From Trichobilharzia regenti (lineage: Eukaryota; Platyhelminthes; Trematoda; Strigeidida; Schistosomatidae): DNA of 64,000 bases. Where the stretch lies: NCBI GenBank assembly GCA_944472135.2, contig OX235263.1, positions 5,563,517-5,627,516 on the forward strand, read 5' to 3'. How positions within the stretch are numbered: the stretch's first letter is position 1; each line of letters opens with the position of its first letter. This document shows positions 21,365-33,505 of this stretch, piece after piece. A program made the position numbers and the translations under genes. A model generated the notes under the pieces. It was given only the letters and a program-made list of their open reading frames with translations. It was not told where the DNA came from and ran no database searches.

Positions 21365-22340
21365 TAGGAGAACTGTCTGACTGTCTGTTTTCGACATAGA
21401 ACTTTCCACTGATGTGTACCACTTTAAGTCGCCACACTCCACGTAGCACACAAACCAAGATAACAAAGTAGAAGAAATGCATAATGGAGACAGTAAACAG
21501 AGGTGTGAGACAAAGGAACAGTAATAACGAAGAAAAAACCTGTTTCATTGAAAATCATAAGTCACAAGGAGTGGATGCATCTGCTCCAAGCCAGCCATTG
21601 AGAACGATCACTTTGAGGCATATCACCAATTGTCTCTAGCCATTGTTTTTCACCGTCCCAAGGACCCCAACCAGCCAAGAAGTCTACACCTTCCTACGTG
21701 ACCGGCCAGCTTAAACTAACTGTTGTGGATTTCATTGACTGATGAAAAAGCCATGTTTTAATTTGATCACCACTCGCTGTCTCTTTTCCAGCCTGAACCT
21801 ATGTCAGCTAACATTGCTCATCAGTCGAGGAAGGCGATGGCTAGGTGTGCATACATAACACATGCCTTAACCATCTCAGTCGATGTAGCTTCACAGCCTC
21901 GTCGATTGATTTCCCCTCCCACCTACTTACCACTTGACTCAGGCGTAACCTCAATATTGCTCAATATTGCGTCGGTGGTATGGCGGTTAGGACGCTCGCG
22001 ACCATGCATATGGTCCGGGGTTCGATCCCCGGCCGGCGCACTCCTTTACCTCACTCAGCCAGAAATAATGCTGGTAAAGAGGAAAGGTTGGGCATGAGGC
22101 TAGCAACCCCATCCTGTAAAAGTTAAACACTGCTACAGAAACTTCAAGCACTAGCTTGGAGCCCTATGTTCCACTGGGAACGTGAAGGAAAAATTATTAT
22201 TATTAATTATTATTTTATATCAGTTCCCACGGGAGATAGAACGCAGGCACCTATGTTCGGAGACAGATAATCTTTTTATGTCTTCCACTCTCAATGGCCA
22301 GGTCTCGTTCACAACCACAAAGGAGGACGGAGAGGACTGC
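21365..22340 (-). pseudogene. RTE-like (type A) 3' fragment, split by a SINE
   Basis: The minus strand carries the UTR block (tcgacatagaactttccac at the 3' end) and the RT tail (region encoding KLHRLRWL near 21880-21900). It is interrupted at about 21966-22205 by an S4 SINE and resumes with the part complementary to cccacgggagatagaacgca. Inactive. Confidence 0.68.
21966..22205 (+). mobile_element. tRNA-derived SINE (family S4), well-preserved head
   Basis: Acceptor-like strands gcgtcgg (21970-21976) and ccggcgc pair over seven positions with one G-T. The D-like part ggcggttagg and a textbook T arm (ggggttcgatcccc) follow. The anticodon arm is reduced to a palindromic accatgcatatggt. The body (gaggctagcaaccccatcct, cttggagccctatgttccac) ends in attattatt and resembles RTE type B ends, suggesting RTE-driven mobilisation. 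The A/B boxes look intact. Confidence 0.78.
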
Positions 22341-22435
22341 CGAGCAGTAGGCGAACTGAAAAACCCGGAATTAAAACAAATGTACATGGGCTTGACATGT
22401 ATGTGTATGAACCTGTTCCCATCATCTGACTGACT

Positions 22436-22910
22436 GACTGCTTTCAGTGTAGAACTTTGCAGAGATGAGCAGCAGTTCCAGTCGCCACACTCCCTCTATG
22501 TAGCACACAAAGCAAGAGAAGGCAGTGGAGAGAGAGAGAGAAATTCAACAAAAGAGAGACAATAAACAAAAGTGTGTGCAATAACGTTTTATTGGATACT
22601 ATTAATCACAAAGAGTGAATGCATCTGCGCTATTCCTAAGAACGATTTTGAGCTATATCACCACCAACTGTCTCCAGCCTTTATTGGTTCTTAGAATCTC
22701 GAAGACCTTGACCAGACAGTCTGCACCTCCCTAAGTTGCTTAAGCTAATTGACAATAATTTCATGGACTGATACACCATTTGTTTCGGCGGTTTGATCAC
22801 CACTAGCTTTTTACCAACCTGATCCTATGATATTAAACGTTGCCCATCGAGAAAGCCGATGAACAGGAGTATGTGTAACGCGTGTCTTAGCCACCTTAAT
22901 TTGGTCACAG
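22436..22910 (-). pseudogene. RTE-like (type A) 3' fragment, older copy
   Basis: Diverged match to the UTR and RT-tail sequence of the other type A copies (gtagcacacaaagcaagaga, gtgaatgcatctgcgc, catggactgatacacc). No frame remains. Confidence 0.55.
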
Positions 22911-23565
22911 GAAACCATTGGAACGTAGCTCCTGACGCTGCCTCACTACCTTGTGAATCAAACTGCAAGCCAAAAGCTTGGAGGAGGGTAGCTTCTTAAG
23001 ACAACCATTCGATTCAGTATGGGTGACTGGGCAAGTTCCCCAGACCTTGCACGTCTCTTGCTGCTCATAATGTAGCAAGTTTGTGTTCCAACGAACGACC
23101 GACTGTCTAATAAACCACAGCTTACCCACAGCTCTCTAGACCAACTGGCTATAAATCAATAAACCAGGCTGTTTTTATTTTCGCGCTGTTGTAAGAAGTA
23201 GTGAAATTTAGTAATCACCAATTCTATACTTTTGATAATAGACAACATATATTCATCAGCAATCAATATTTAGTTTGCTACTATATTTAGTGTATACTAG
23301 CCGATAAAGAAAACCCCTGATTTTTCTGTGTTAATTTATGCTTGTGATGATTACTTCACTATTCACAATTTTGTTAATTATTATTATCAGGAGAACCAGA
23401 TGTCTGAAGTATGCATTAGCTGAACACATATGCCTAGAAAAAAGATTCCATCAGAATCCTTGCTATTATTTATAATGATGAGTGTAATTTTCAATAGATT
23501 AGAATAGATAATACAGTGTTCTGTTTGGAAATGAGGAACTTATGTACTTAGAGTAATATATCACT
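22911..23565. other. No gene seen
   Basis: Non-coding, AT-rich from 23160 onward. Confidence 0.5.
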
Positions 23566-24357
23566 ATGTGAGATGGCGTAGAGGTGATATCCGGCTGGTA
23601 ATCGACCAAAGCGCAGGTGTACTGCTCATCAGTCTACTCTGTCCTCCTTTATCACTGTGAGTGAGACCTAGCCATTGAGAGTGGAAGACATGAAAAGATT
23701 ATCTGTCTTCGAACATAGGTGCTGCGTTCTATCTCCCGTGGGAACTGATATAAAAGGGTGAGCAATATTGAGGTTACGCCTGAGTCGAGTGGTAGGTAGG
23801 TGGGAGGGGAAATCAATCGACGAGGCTGTGAATTACATCGACTGAGATGGTTAAGATATGTGTTTCGCATGCACGCCTAGCCATCGCCTTCCTCGACTGA
23901 CGGGCAGTGTTAGCTGACATAGGTTTAGGCTGGAAAAGAGCTAGCACAATGTGGTCAACCCAAAACATGGCACCAGTCTATGAAACCCGAAACAGTTAGT
24001 TTAAGCCTACCGGACACGTAGGAAGTGTGGACTGGCTTCCTGATGGGGTCCTCGGGACGATAAAAACCAATGGCTGTAGACAATTGGTGGTGATATGGCT
24101 CAAAGTGATCGTCCTCAATGGCTGGCTGAGCAGATGCATCCACTCCTTGTGACTTATAATACTCAATAAAACTATATTGTTCTTCGTTATTACTATTCTT
24201 TTGTCTCACACCTCATCTTACTATCGCTATTATGCATTTCTTCTACTTTATTCTCTTGGTTTGTGTGGTACATGGAGTGTGGCGACTTGAACTGTTGCAC
24301 ATCAGTGGAAAGTTCTATGTCGAAAACAGACAGACAGACAGACAAACTGAAGCTTTG
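23566..24357 (+). pseudogene. RTE-like (type A) 3' fragment
   Basis: Plus-strand copy: gatatccggctggtaatcga, gagagtggaagacatgaaaa, cgaggctgtgaattacatcg, the 3' UTR and a clean cagacagacagacagac tail at 24328-24346. Frames are broken. The expanded gaca tail suggests it is one of the younger copies here. Confidence 0.7.
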
Positions 24358-24589
24358 TTTATCGATTCAATACCTCACCTCACACATACAATCAGAATAA
24401 CGTAACACACCTTGAACCGGAGATATGGAAAGTGCCAACAAACAACAAAGGGATATTGGAGAGGCAGAATAGAGAGAAAAATATATAAACATATAAGACA
24501 AATTGTGAAAACGTGTGACTAAAATTTCTATCATCATGAACTGATATCATGATGGAAATCCTGAAACCAATCACATCTCTGCAAAATCA

Positions 24590-24830
24590 CTTTAACACTT
24601 AATAAAATTGATATGATAATGAGTAGCAATAAAATTGTTGCTCAAAACCTTATCTGCACCATCACTGTCTGTGTGATCTTTAAAAAAAATCAACTTATCT
24701 AATACGGAATTACAAGAATAAAACTTGTACACTGTGGTGGTACAGGGTAATTCCATTATGGGTAAAATTTGTTTTGACAAAGTCTCACAGTGGTGTTATA
24801 CAGTAATGTTTACTGATGACCACGTTTAGA
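24590..24830 (-). mobile_element. Penelope-like element, 3' end fragment
   Basis: actgtggtggtacagggtaa, ttccattatgggtaaaattt and gtctcacagtggtgttatac at 24731-24805 are the reverse complement of 25870-25935, placing inverted copies of one end on either side of the PLE coding piece. Confidence 0.5.
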
Positions 24831-25029
24831 GCTTTTTGACACACATAAACTCACTTACTAGTGGAGGGAATAAAATTCACATTTGTATCGGAAAATGAAC
24901 AAGGAAAATTAGCTGTGATGGTAGAGTGTAAAATAAAACGAATAGAAGAAGGTAAACTGCACACTAGCGTTTATATAAAATATATATATATATATAGATA
25001 TTTAGACTTTAGTTCATCTCATCCGTTAT

Positions 25030-25660
25030 TTGTCTGTTAAGGTAGGCTTAGTGAAGTGTCTAACAAACCGAGCATTAGCACTAAGTAGCATAAGAAAAGA
25101 CCTAAATTATGAAATAAAACGGATAGAAGAGGCGTTGGTGTTAAATAACTATCCTATAAAATTCATTAGGAAGATCGAAAAAGGCCAAAAAAATAAAAAT
25201 AATTGTGAAACTAGTTATAATAACATAAATAAGAGAGAATATAAGGCACAAACTGTTATACCATATAAGGAGAGGACATCTGAGACCCTACGTAGGATTA
25301 CTCAATAAAGCAGGAATTAGGCTGGTGGTGGCATTCAAACCTACAAACTCACTCAGGTAAGACAAGCTCTGTAGGCTAAAGGACCCTGTTAGTGGACCCA
25401 TTTAGACAAAATAATATAATTTACAAAATACCCTGCAATGACTGTGAGTTAGGTCAACTACATAGGTCAAACTAGTAGGTCGCGTGTAGTCATATTGTCG
25501 GAATATAAGAATTTAGCTAAGGTAAGAATGATTGACCCCGAGAAAAACGCTCAGCAATTGCAATCCATACATCAACACACAACCACACAATAGGGTGGGA
25601 GAGGATTAAAATTCTAAAAAGTAATCTAGGTAGATGGAGATAGACAGAGGTTGATTACTG
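25030..25660 (+). pseudogene. Penelope-like element, RT tail and GIY-YIG remnant
   Basis: The open frame 25030-25308 reads KVGLVKCLTNRAL, then LNNYPIKFIRK, then VIPYKERTSETLRRI, the RT-to-endonuclease linker of Penelope-like elements. A stop follows. In shifted frames come NIIYKIPCNDC (about 25410) and YIGQTSRSR (about 25460), the two halves of a GIY-YIG motif, then NLAKVRMIDPEK. The 5' two thirds (palm and fingers of the RT) are absent. Inactive. A minus-strand partner occupies 26640-27080. Confidence 0.7.
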
Positions 25661-26330
25661 AATCCTGACTGGTTCATTGAGTCTACACCAAACACATGCA
25701 ATAGGAATGATTCATCACTCATACCCGAAATATGGAGAATACTACTACCAATCAAATCAAGTGAAAAATAATAGAACTATATAAATGAAGTTAGGAAGTC
25801 GTGTGAGTAGTGTGTTGATATGATTATGAGCAGTAATAAATTGTACTCGAAATGGTGTCATCACTAAACATCACTGTATAACACCACCGTGAGACTTTAT
25901 CAAAACAAATTTTACCCATAATGGAATTACAAATAGTAGATAAGACTAAATCTGCACACAAAATGGAGTTACTCGACTCTACACAGTGAACTGAAAAGTG
26001 TAAAGACAAACAGCATCAACTACTAGCAGTCGTCAGCCATCTTCAAAATGTAAGACAAGATTGAAATCACACACATGACTGATCAGCTGATTGACTGATT
26101 GATTACACTAGCAAGTGTATGCACTAACACGATCACAAGTTAATGCAAAGCAAGAATTCTCGCATAAAAAGCACACACACATAGATGACATGACCAAAAT
26201 TTGTCTAGATCATACTAAGAACTATGATGTTATAAGTCACATATTGAAAAAAGAAAAGAGAAAAAAAAAAACAAGGACACTCCATATTCTTTGGATAGTG
26301 AGAGGAAATGTATAAATAAATAAAATACGT
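25661..26330. mobile_element. Penelope-like 3' region and unassigned DNA
   Basis: The part to about 25930 repeats PLE 3' sequence. 26000-26330 holds no recognised gene. Confidence 0.4.
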
Positions 26331-26355
26331 TTTTACGCTAATATATGTGTAAAAC

Positions 26356-27080
26356 TTGGGGACTGTGATAGTATGGAATTCCATATTAGTTTGTTTATTA
26401 GATGTATCACACACAGTGAGTGAAACAGTATTACTGTTTAACTGGATGACGCAGTTTCGAACACAATTCATTATTGGTGTTCATAATCATGTCATCGATT
26501 GTAAACACACGACTTCGAAACTTGAGCTCTATAGTTTTCTTTGTCCTCTCCTATTTGTCATCGTTGGGGTAGTAGAATTTTCCAGATATCTGGGTGGACA
26601 GGTGTTCAATCATTCCTATTACATGTATTTGCAGTTGATTTGATAAACAAAGCTTCTTTTATCAATCTCCATTCCACCCTGCTGTGACATTAGATTTTAA
26701 AACTGTCATCTTATCCCGTTCATCCTATTGTATGGTTGTGTGTGCTATAGCTGAACTATTCTCTAGATTTCTTATTTTATTCGGGTCAACTAATCTAGAT
26801 TTTGCTAGGTTTTTATGCTCGGCTAGTCTGACTCACTGACCTGTTCTAAGAGTTTGACCTATGTATTTGACCTGACAATCATTGCAGGCAGGTATTAGAT
26901 AAACTAAATTATTTTGTTTAATTGGCTTCACAGGATTTATACTTTAACCGACAAAGCTTGTTTCTAATTGAGTTTGTGGGGTTTTAAATCCCAGCCACTT
27001 TTATTCCTACCTTGTTAAGAATTCTGCGTAAGATTACTGAGGTTCCTTCTTTGTATGGAATTACTACTGATGATTAGATT
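26356..27080 (-). pseudogene. Penelope-like element, inverted C-terminal fragment
   Basis: On the minus strand from 27080: VIPYKEGTS and LRRILNKVGIK, then a decayed endonuclease part, then the same 3' region as at 27284-27493. It matches the plus-strand fragment at 25230-25660 in inverse orientation. Stops and frameshifts throughout. Confidence 0.62.
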
Positions 27081-27119
27081 CCTTATTGTTGGTGTCGTCA
27101 TTAATAGTATTATTGTTAT

Positions 27120-27560
27120 TAATATTATTATCTCTTTCTCCACCCTGCTGTTACATTAGACTTCACAACTGCCATCTCATTACACGCAACCATACAATAG
27201 GATGGATGGGATAAGATGACAGTTTCAAAATCTAAGGTAGCAGCAGACTGGAGGGAGGGAGAGATTGATAACAGAAGCTTTGTTTATCGAATCAACTTCA
27301 AATACATGTAATAAGAATGATCCAACACCTGTCCACCCAGATATCTGGAAAATCCTACTACCCCAACGTAGACAAATAGGAGAGAATAAAGAAAACCATA
27401 AAACTCAAATTTCAAAGTCGTGTGATTACAATTGATGGAATGATTATGAACAGCAATAATGAATTGTGTTCGAAACGTCATCCAGTAATTCATACTGTTT
27501 CACTGTGTGATATAATCTAATAAACAAACTAATGTGGAATTACGTTTTTACACTAAATTT
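27120..27560. mobile_element. Penelope-like 3' end fragments
   Basis: gattgataacagaagctttg through ctactaccccaacgtagac at 27265-27370 is the reverse complement of 26560-26670, a second copy of the element end in opposite orientation. Before it is a small tattattgttatta tract at 27105-27130. Confidence 0.5.
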
Positions 27561-27779
27561 ACACACTGAAACTAAGATCGAAATCGTTCACAAAGGATCT
27601 TAGTACATCAGATCAAATAGCCGTAATTCATAATTACGCATAAATAAGAGAATGTAGTGGACAAACATGCATGTGATGAACGAGTACAACAAGACCAGTG
27701 GAGATGTTTTGAACCACTGCTGAAGATCTTAAACCACATATGCAACCACTGATTCTGAGCATCCTAAGGAGCTCAATCT
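27561..27779. other. No gene seen
   Basis: Short non-coding gap. Confidence 0.4.
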
Positions 27780-28140
27780 AAACAGTCTGACTACGGGATG
27801 AAATTGCCTTCAGGCCTAGTGAAAAAAGCGCGACTAGTGGGGTTCACCAGATCAGGTGTGATGACAAATACTCGTCGATGATACAGGCTGGCTAGAGTCG
27901 CGAATCGAACCATTGGATTCCACCGCCCCACCCCAGTGGTTGAATGGTCGATATGTTCGCGTAGTAATCTGAAGGCGATTAGGTTCAATCCACAGTGAGG
28001 AGGTCATGAGTGAGAACTGATGCAGAGTTTCAAACTAGGTCGAACCACATGTCCAGTACCCCGTGGTTTTCAATGGTTCCCTAATTAATTTCGATGTGTG
28101 GTCACAATTAGAAACAAGTCAAATCCCTACAAACTACCTC
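27780..28140 (+). mobile_element. HH-1 SINE, degraded
   Basis: Head ccccagtggttgaatggtcg at 27931-27950, decayed B box, a hammerhead-like block (ctgatgcagag, cgaac, tgtccagtac) and the tail ggttttcaatggttccctaa. Confidence 0.6.
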
Positions 28141-28624
28141 TTGAAACCCCTGTCTATATGTGCTCACGTAACTCAGACCAAGACAGGTTTCATAGACTGT
28201 CTTCATATTTTGGTTTGACCAACGCTCACTTTTAGAGGAAGGTGGTGGCTTGATTGTGTGTAATACGTATCCGAGTACAATTGGTGAACACCCACCTCCC
28301 GCGCACTTTGTTGACCCACTTATGTTCCTTCACCAAGATTTTACGTTTAATCGTAATATTACGTCTTATAAGTGTTTGAAAAAATTTATATTTATGGTCC
28401 ACATAAATACCTCAGTTAGCATTTCATCAGATCTGAGAAAGATAAACAGAGACTGGATTAACACACAGACAGGATCTAGAATTACTATTCTATGGTTCAA
28501 CTTGTTACATGTGATATCTGGATGTCATCTTGAAGGTGACGAAAAGTAAAATAGGAATGAGAATAACAGTTTCAAAGGGAATCAAGCTCAAGAGTAACTA
28601 GCTCCACAATTGGTTAGCGCAATC
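28141..28624. other. No gene seen
   Basis: Contains an open stretch on the plus strand without recognisable motifs, judged non-coding. The first part (cataga..ttttggtttgacc) resembles RTE type A UTR. Confidence 0.4.
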
Positions 28625-28995
28625 AAATTTTTTGATTGGACACTAGTAACTAGTGTGATGTATCTGGCTAGTCCTTTCTTTGGTGCAGATTGAATTCTAT
28701 AAGTCGGGTTTTGCAATATGTGGCTACCATTCTAGGTAGCTCGCCATCATAATGCACATTGATGATATTAGAAGATGGTTGGAGGCAATCGGCCAAAGGA
28801 AGCCCTGTTTCACCTAGGTTTCGTGCTAGTTGACACTCATCAGCAAGGCGTCATCTAAAACCCTGAAGTAACTCATGTCCCTTCTGAGATTCGAACCCGA
28901 GTCACTCAGTGCCGCCTGCAGTCAGAGACGTTACCACTGAGCTATTCGGGCTCACGATTGACTTCCTGTAGGACTGTAGTGGGTAATTCAACTAG
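28625..28995 (-). mobile_element. tRNA-derived short repeat (family S5)
   Basis: On the minus strand the head gagcccgaatagctcagtgg (28953-28934), gtctctgactgcaggcggca and gggttcgaatctc give a convincing A box, anticodon-like part and B box. The rest matches 17095-17460. Confidence 0.65.
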
Positions 28996-29139
28996 TAATG
29001 ATTGGCAAGCAACACTGGATCATCACCTTCCCCACAATAATGTACAGCTTATTAACAGGTATGTTAATATACACACATAGTTGTTGAATAACGCTCTCTT
29101 TCATACGTTGAAATGAGTCACTCATATATTCTAAGCGAC

Positions 29140-29480
29140 TTGTTGTAGGGTGCAGGAGGTCGGGTGTGAGGACAAATACTCGCCGAAGACATTGGTTAAC
29201 AGTCGCGCTATGTCGCGAATTGGCAGAAGTTAGAATTTATGCATGGGCTGGCCATTGGATCAGTTCCCAGTGGCTTAATGGTCTACGAGCTCGCTGGCCT
29301 TGCAACCAGAAAGTCTTCGGTTCGAACCCCTGTGGTGGGTGCGTACTGATCAAGAGTCCCAAACTAGGACGAAACAGCTGTCCAGTACTCCCAGCAGGTT
29401 TTCCAATGGTTCTCTAACCAATGTCACCTCATGATGAAATCCTGTAACCAAACTTGTTGCCGTTGTTCTACAACATGACT
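29140..29480 (+). mobile_element. HH-1 SINE, best-preserved copy
   Basis: 5' part cgctatgtcgcgaattggca, head cccagtggcttaatggtcta, B box cggttcgaacccc (29319-29331), ribozyme block 29343-29388 and tail to ctcatgatgaaatcctg. About 280 bp without large gaps. Confidence 0.75.
29343..29388 (+). ncRNA. Hammerhead core with intact stems, mutated CUGANGA
   Basis: Stem I gtactg/cagtac is six perfect pairs. Stem II gtcc/ggac, gaaac and cagctg precede gtc, which ends at 29382. The string after stem I is atcaagag instead of ctgatgag, so catalysis is doubtful. Confidence 0.6.
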
Positions 29481-30067
29481 GAGGGATACTGCATTGACTG
29501 GACCCCCCCCCTTGAAAGAACAGAACACTATAACTAACTGATAAATTGAAGTTATCTCCAACACGGAGATAAACACTGAAATGAGACTTTAAAAAAGCAA
29601 CCACCGAGTCAACAACAACACAACGGTAACAAAATGGATGGTACTTTATAGTCCAGTGAACCTCAGAAAGTTAAGCCATAAATAAACAAATCATGTCAAT
29701 AGATGCAAATATCATGACTTGACGGCCAGAGAAAAGCTTATCCATCCTAACATTCTAGGAAACTTGGTTATGACTAACACGTTTTTATAAGCCGTAATGA
29801 CATACATTAGCCATCTAAACCTTTGTGGGGGTTAGGACAAGGCACTAAACTAAGACGGAGGTGTTGAACCCACGATCCAGGATTTGAGAATCAGAAGCTT
29901 AAACCAATGTGCTGTACCCCTGGATGGAACAAGTCTACAGCCAAATCCTAATCCTTAAAATCACAATGTATATACACACACACTAGCAAACCGCTAATTA
30001 TTTAAATTTGAAAACTTGAAAACTATTAACCTATTCGAAAACAAAATAGTATAAGCTTACTACTTAC
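29481..30067. other. AMPD intron, no gene; tRNA-like patch
   Basis: At about 29840-29925 the minus strand carries a weak tRNA-like series (ggggtacagcacattggttt, gtgggttcaacacc). Otherwise non-coding up to the AMPD donor. Confidence 0.4.
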
Positions 30068-30674
30068 CCCAAGAGTATCATCACCACAGATTTGAACCCG
30101 TTGAAATTCTACAGCTGCTGATTCCAAATGTGCTTCAGCGGCTACTTCAACCTCCTGGATAACAGGAGCTACATCAGCATACATACTTGAACCAGGCGTT
30201 AAATGCAATGGTAGACCATCACTAGCTGCCCCTGGAACACTATACAATCGTCGAACTAAAGAACCTCCGCCGCCACCAACACTACCACCACTAAATTGTT
30301 CATTCTGAAGCAGGAAACCGCCTTGAGCTAGTCTTGATTGTATACGATTACTAAACTCCAAAGATGATGTATTAGTGCCTGATGTAGATAAACTAGGCTG
30401 AGCATGACGTTCTTGTGGAAATTCTTCAGGCAGCTGAGTTAGACAATCGCATGAATAGTCTTCTTCATTCACTTTATCATTTTTGCCCAACACTATTCCA
30501 CAAGTATGGTGGCTCTGTTTATTATTACTACTGACCGATTCTGCTGATCCATTTATCATATTCCCCATAGAATTGTAATTATCCAAACCAAAAGTTCTCG
30601 GTGCAACTACTATTGAATCACGATTTTCTTCACTAGTTGTCACTTTGTAATCACCATCCATATTACTAGCTGAT
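30068..30674 (-). CDS. AMPD: AMP deaminase, large N-terminal coding exon (second seen)
   Basis: The exon is bounded by a cag acceptor (gctcag at 30680-30675) and a strong gtaagt donor (30067-30062). It enters one base into a codon and leaves in phase 0, encoding 202 full codons. The first three quarters (SASNMDGDYK, NNKQSHHTCG, a short glycine run and LVRRLYSVPGAAS) look like a poorly conserved regulatory tail. The last block, EAHLESAAVEFQRVQ then ICGDDTLG, matches the EFQRVxIxG signature that precedes the conserved part of animal AMPDs. This region modulates catalysis and binding in known family members and carries no active-site residues. It splices in phase to both neighbours at 34001 and 10130. 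Confidence 0.9.
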
Positions 30675-31077
30675 CTGAGCATGATAATATACACAAAGTA
30701 GAAATAATAAAATTAAAACAAAATGTTTAGGAATTATTTATATACAGTGCGGAATAGATCAGACTTTCATAAGTGTATTTGTATTGGGCGTTTACACACA
30801 CACACACACAATTGTAAGTTTGCTTGTTTTTTGGTAAGCACTTAGGGCAATATCACTACACCGGGTTACACCCGCTGTCTGGCTTTTTTCTTTTTAATTT
30901 AAAGTCATTGACAGCATGAATAAAAGACATGAAAAGACAACAAAAATTGGAAAAAATCCTACGGAACTTTCAACAAGCTTATGGTGAACATGTGAGTAGC
31001 AGTGTGCTCAAAATACTACCAAAATTAAAAGTTATGAGAGTGTATGTAAACAGTCATTATAAAAAATAAGTACACTC
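30675..31077. other. AMPD intron, no gene
   Basis: Includes a cacacacacac run at 30797-30810. Confidence 0.5.
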
Positions 31078-31985
31078 AAAGTCTGTCTGTTTTCGACATA
31101 GAACTTTCCACCGATGTACACCACTTCAAGTCGTCACACTCACTCCATGTAGCACACAAACCAAGACAAGAAAGTACTAGAAATGCATAATAGAGACAGT
31201 AAACAGAAGTGTGAGACAAAAGGAATAGTAATAACGAAGAACAATATGGTTTCATTGGAAATCATAAGTCACAAGGAGTGGATGCATCTGCACTAGCCAT
31301 TAGGAACCATTTTCAGCCATATTACCAATTGTTTCCAACCATTGGTTTTACCGTCTGAGGACCCCAACAAGTCAGGAAGTCTACACCTTTCTACGTGGCT
31401 GGCTGGCTTAAACTAGCTGTTGTGGATTTCATTGACTGGTGAACCCATGTTTTGGTTTGACCACAACGTGCTAGCTGTTTTCCAGCCTGACCCTATGTCA
31501 ACTAACACTTCCTGTCAGTCGAGAGAGGCGATGACTAGGTATGCATACATAACACATGCCTTAACCATCTCAGTCGATGTAATTTCACAGCCTCATCGAT
31601 TGATTTCCCCTCCTTACCAACTAGCACTCGACTGAGGCCTAACCTGAATATTGCTCACCTTATTATACCACTTCACACGGGAGATAGAACGCAGGCACCT
31701 ATGTTCGAAGACAGCTAGTCTTTTCATGTCTTCCACTCTCAATGGCCAGGTCTCACAGTCAGCCATAAAGGAGGAAGGAGTGGACTGATGAGCAGTACAC
31801 CCACCCTTTGGTCGATAGCCAATCGGATATCACGTCTACTAAGCCAGAGACGGCGTAAACTGATATATGCAAAACTAGTCCTCTGTATCCGTGCTGAGAT
31901 TTCGTCAGAGATCAGCCTGTTAGCGTTGGCTGATGGTACTTCTCAAATAAGTGAAGCGGTCAACGTGCTCTATCACTGCTGGGGA
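31078..31985 (-). pseudogene. RTE-like (type A) 3' fragment
   Basis: On the minus strand from 31985: a degraded VDRFT-like part, the RT tail and the UTR ending near tctgtctgttttcgacatag. It closely matches 2851-3757 in reverse. Broken frames. Confidence 0.68.
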
Positions 31986-32250
31986 ACAGGGGTGTCAAAG
32001 GAAGACAAGAGTAAAACAAGGCTGTTGCCTACTATCACTGATGATATTCCCGATTAAGGTCGACTATCATACAGCAGACCGTGGGAGTGTAAGAAGACAG
32101 GAATATGCTGAACCAACAACAAAAGACTCTAGAGACCTGGACTTCAAGATGATTTGTGTCTAATATCAGAAAAACTTGTAAAAATCTGCAAGCGGAAATC
32201 AACCAGCTAGCTGAAGAAGCAGAGAAGGCAGCACTTCAAGGATGAACAAG
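31986..32250 (+). pseudogene. RTE-clade (type B) RT fragment
   Basis: agtaaaacaaggctgttgcc and gatgatattcccgattaagg parallel the KTGVRQG...SPMIFLITVDW segment at 432-520. This is a short, decayed RT piece. Confidence 0.5.
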
Positions 32251-32319
32251 AGGGTAGTAATTTTGGGTACTCCACTCGAACTCAGGCAGCCAGGCAGGTG
32301 AAAGCTTACGGAGAGTCAT

Positions 32320-33505
32320 CTGACAGCTGTGATGACAACCAGTGGTGTCCGTCAGGGATGCCCACTTTCCCCATTTCTGTTTAATTTCATCATAGATGCA
32401 CTAATGAACTTAACTGAATTCAGCGATTAAGGGATTATTTTGTGACTACCGAGGAATAATCACGGTGACTAAGAGTATGCAGATGATGTAGTCCTCCCTC
32501 CTAGGTGAAACGCTGACAAAGTATAGCAGAGTCTTCTGAACACCTTGAGAAGCAGCAATCTTCGAATGTTTGACACGCGATTCAGTCCCGACAAAAGTAA
32601 GATGATGCTACAGGACTGGACTACATCGACTCTCTCCTAACTTAAAGATAGGGAGTGAAATGGTGGCTGGGCGTGTTGACCACTTCATTTATTCGGGAAG
32701 TTGCATCAGCCAACGCCAGCGGGTTGCTGACGAAATCTGAGTACGGATACATCTCTGGCTTAGTGGACGTGGTATTGAGACAGCTGTCGACCAAAGAGCG
32801 TGTGTAATGCTCAACAGTCCGCACTGTCCTCCTTTGTGGCTGTGAGACGGCCGTTGAGAGTGGAAGATAATGAACAGGCCAGTTGTTTTTGACCACATGT
32901 TTGCATTCTATCCCTCTGTTAAGTGGTATAATATGGTTATTAATATTAAAGTTAGGCGGCGAGTGCTAGGTAAGGAAGGGAAATCAATAGACGAGGATGT
33001 GAAAATACACCGATTGAGACGGTTAGAATGTGTTAAGCATGCACATCAAGCCATCGCCTTCCTCAACGACGGGTAATGTTAGCTGACATAGGGTCGATGT
33101 GGTTGGCGAAGAGCTACTGGTGGTCAAACAAAAACATGGCTTCATCAGTCAATGAAATCCACAACAGTTAGTTTAAGCCATGTAGGGAGATGTAGACTTC
33201 CTGGTTTGAGTTATTAGGATGGTAAGAACCAATGGAAGCTGGAAATAACTGTGATACAGCTCAAAGTCGTTCTCAGTGATGGCGCAGATGCATTCACTCA
33301 TTGTGATTTGTCACAGCCAATAAAACCCTATTTGTCCTCCATATTACTACTCTTTTTCCACCACACTTATGTCTATTACCCTTCTTTTTAATCTCTCTTC
33401 ACTCTCTTCTCCTGCTTTGTGTGCTACTTGGATTGTGGAGTTTGAAACTACTGACACCTGTGCAAAGTCCTATGTTGAAACCAGTGAGTCAGAGTTTGAA
33501 AGTTT
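32320..33505 (+). pseudogene. RTE-like (type A) RT to 3' end
   Basis: The longest type A copy. SGVRQGCPLSPFLFNFIID at about 32345-32400 and EYADDVVLP at about 32470 are RT motifs 4 and 5, the latter with the catalytic YADD intact. They are followed by the PLRVED and GKEGKSIDEDVKIHRLRRL blocks and the UTR with tatgttgaaaccagtgagtc. Several stops and frameshifts interrupt the frame. It is the only type A copy here that retains the active-site box. Confidence 0.75.

Noticed and set aside
21966..22040. Functional tRNA gene
   Set aside because: Acceptor and T arms pair well, but the anticodon arm is a bare palindrome and the sequence continues into a repeated SINE body.
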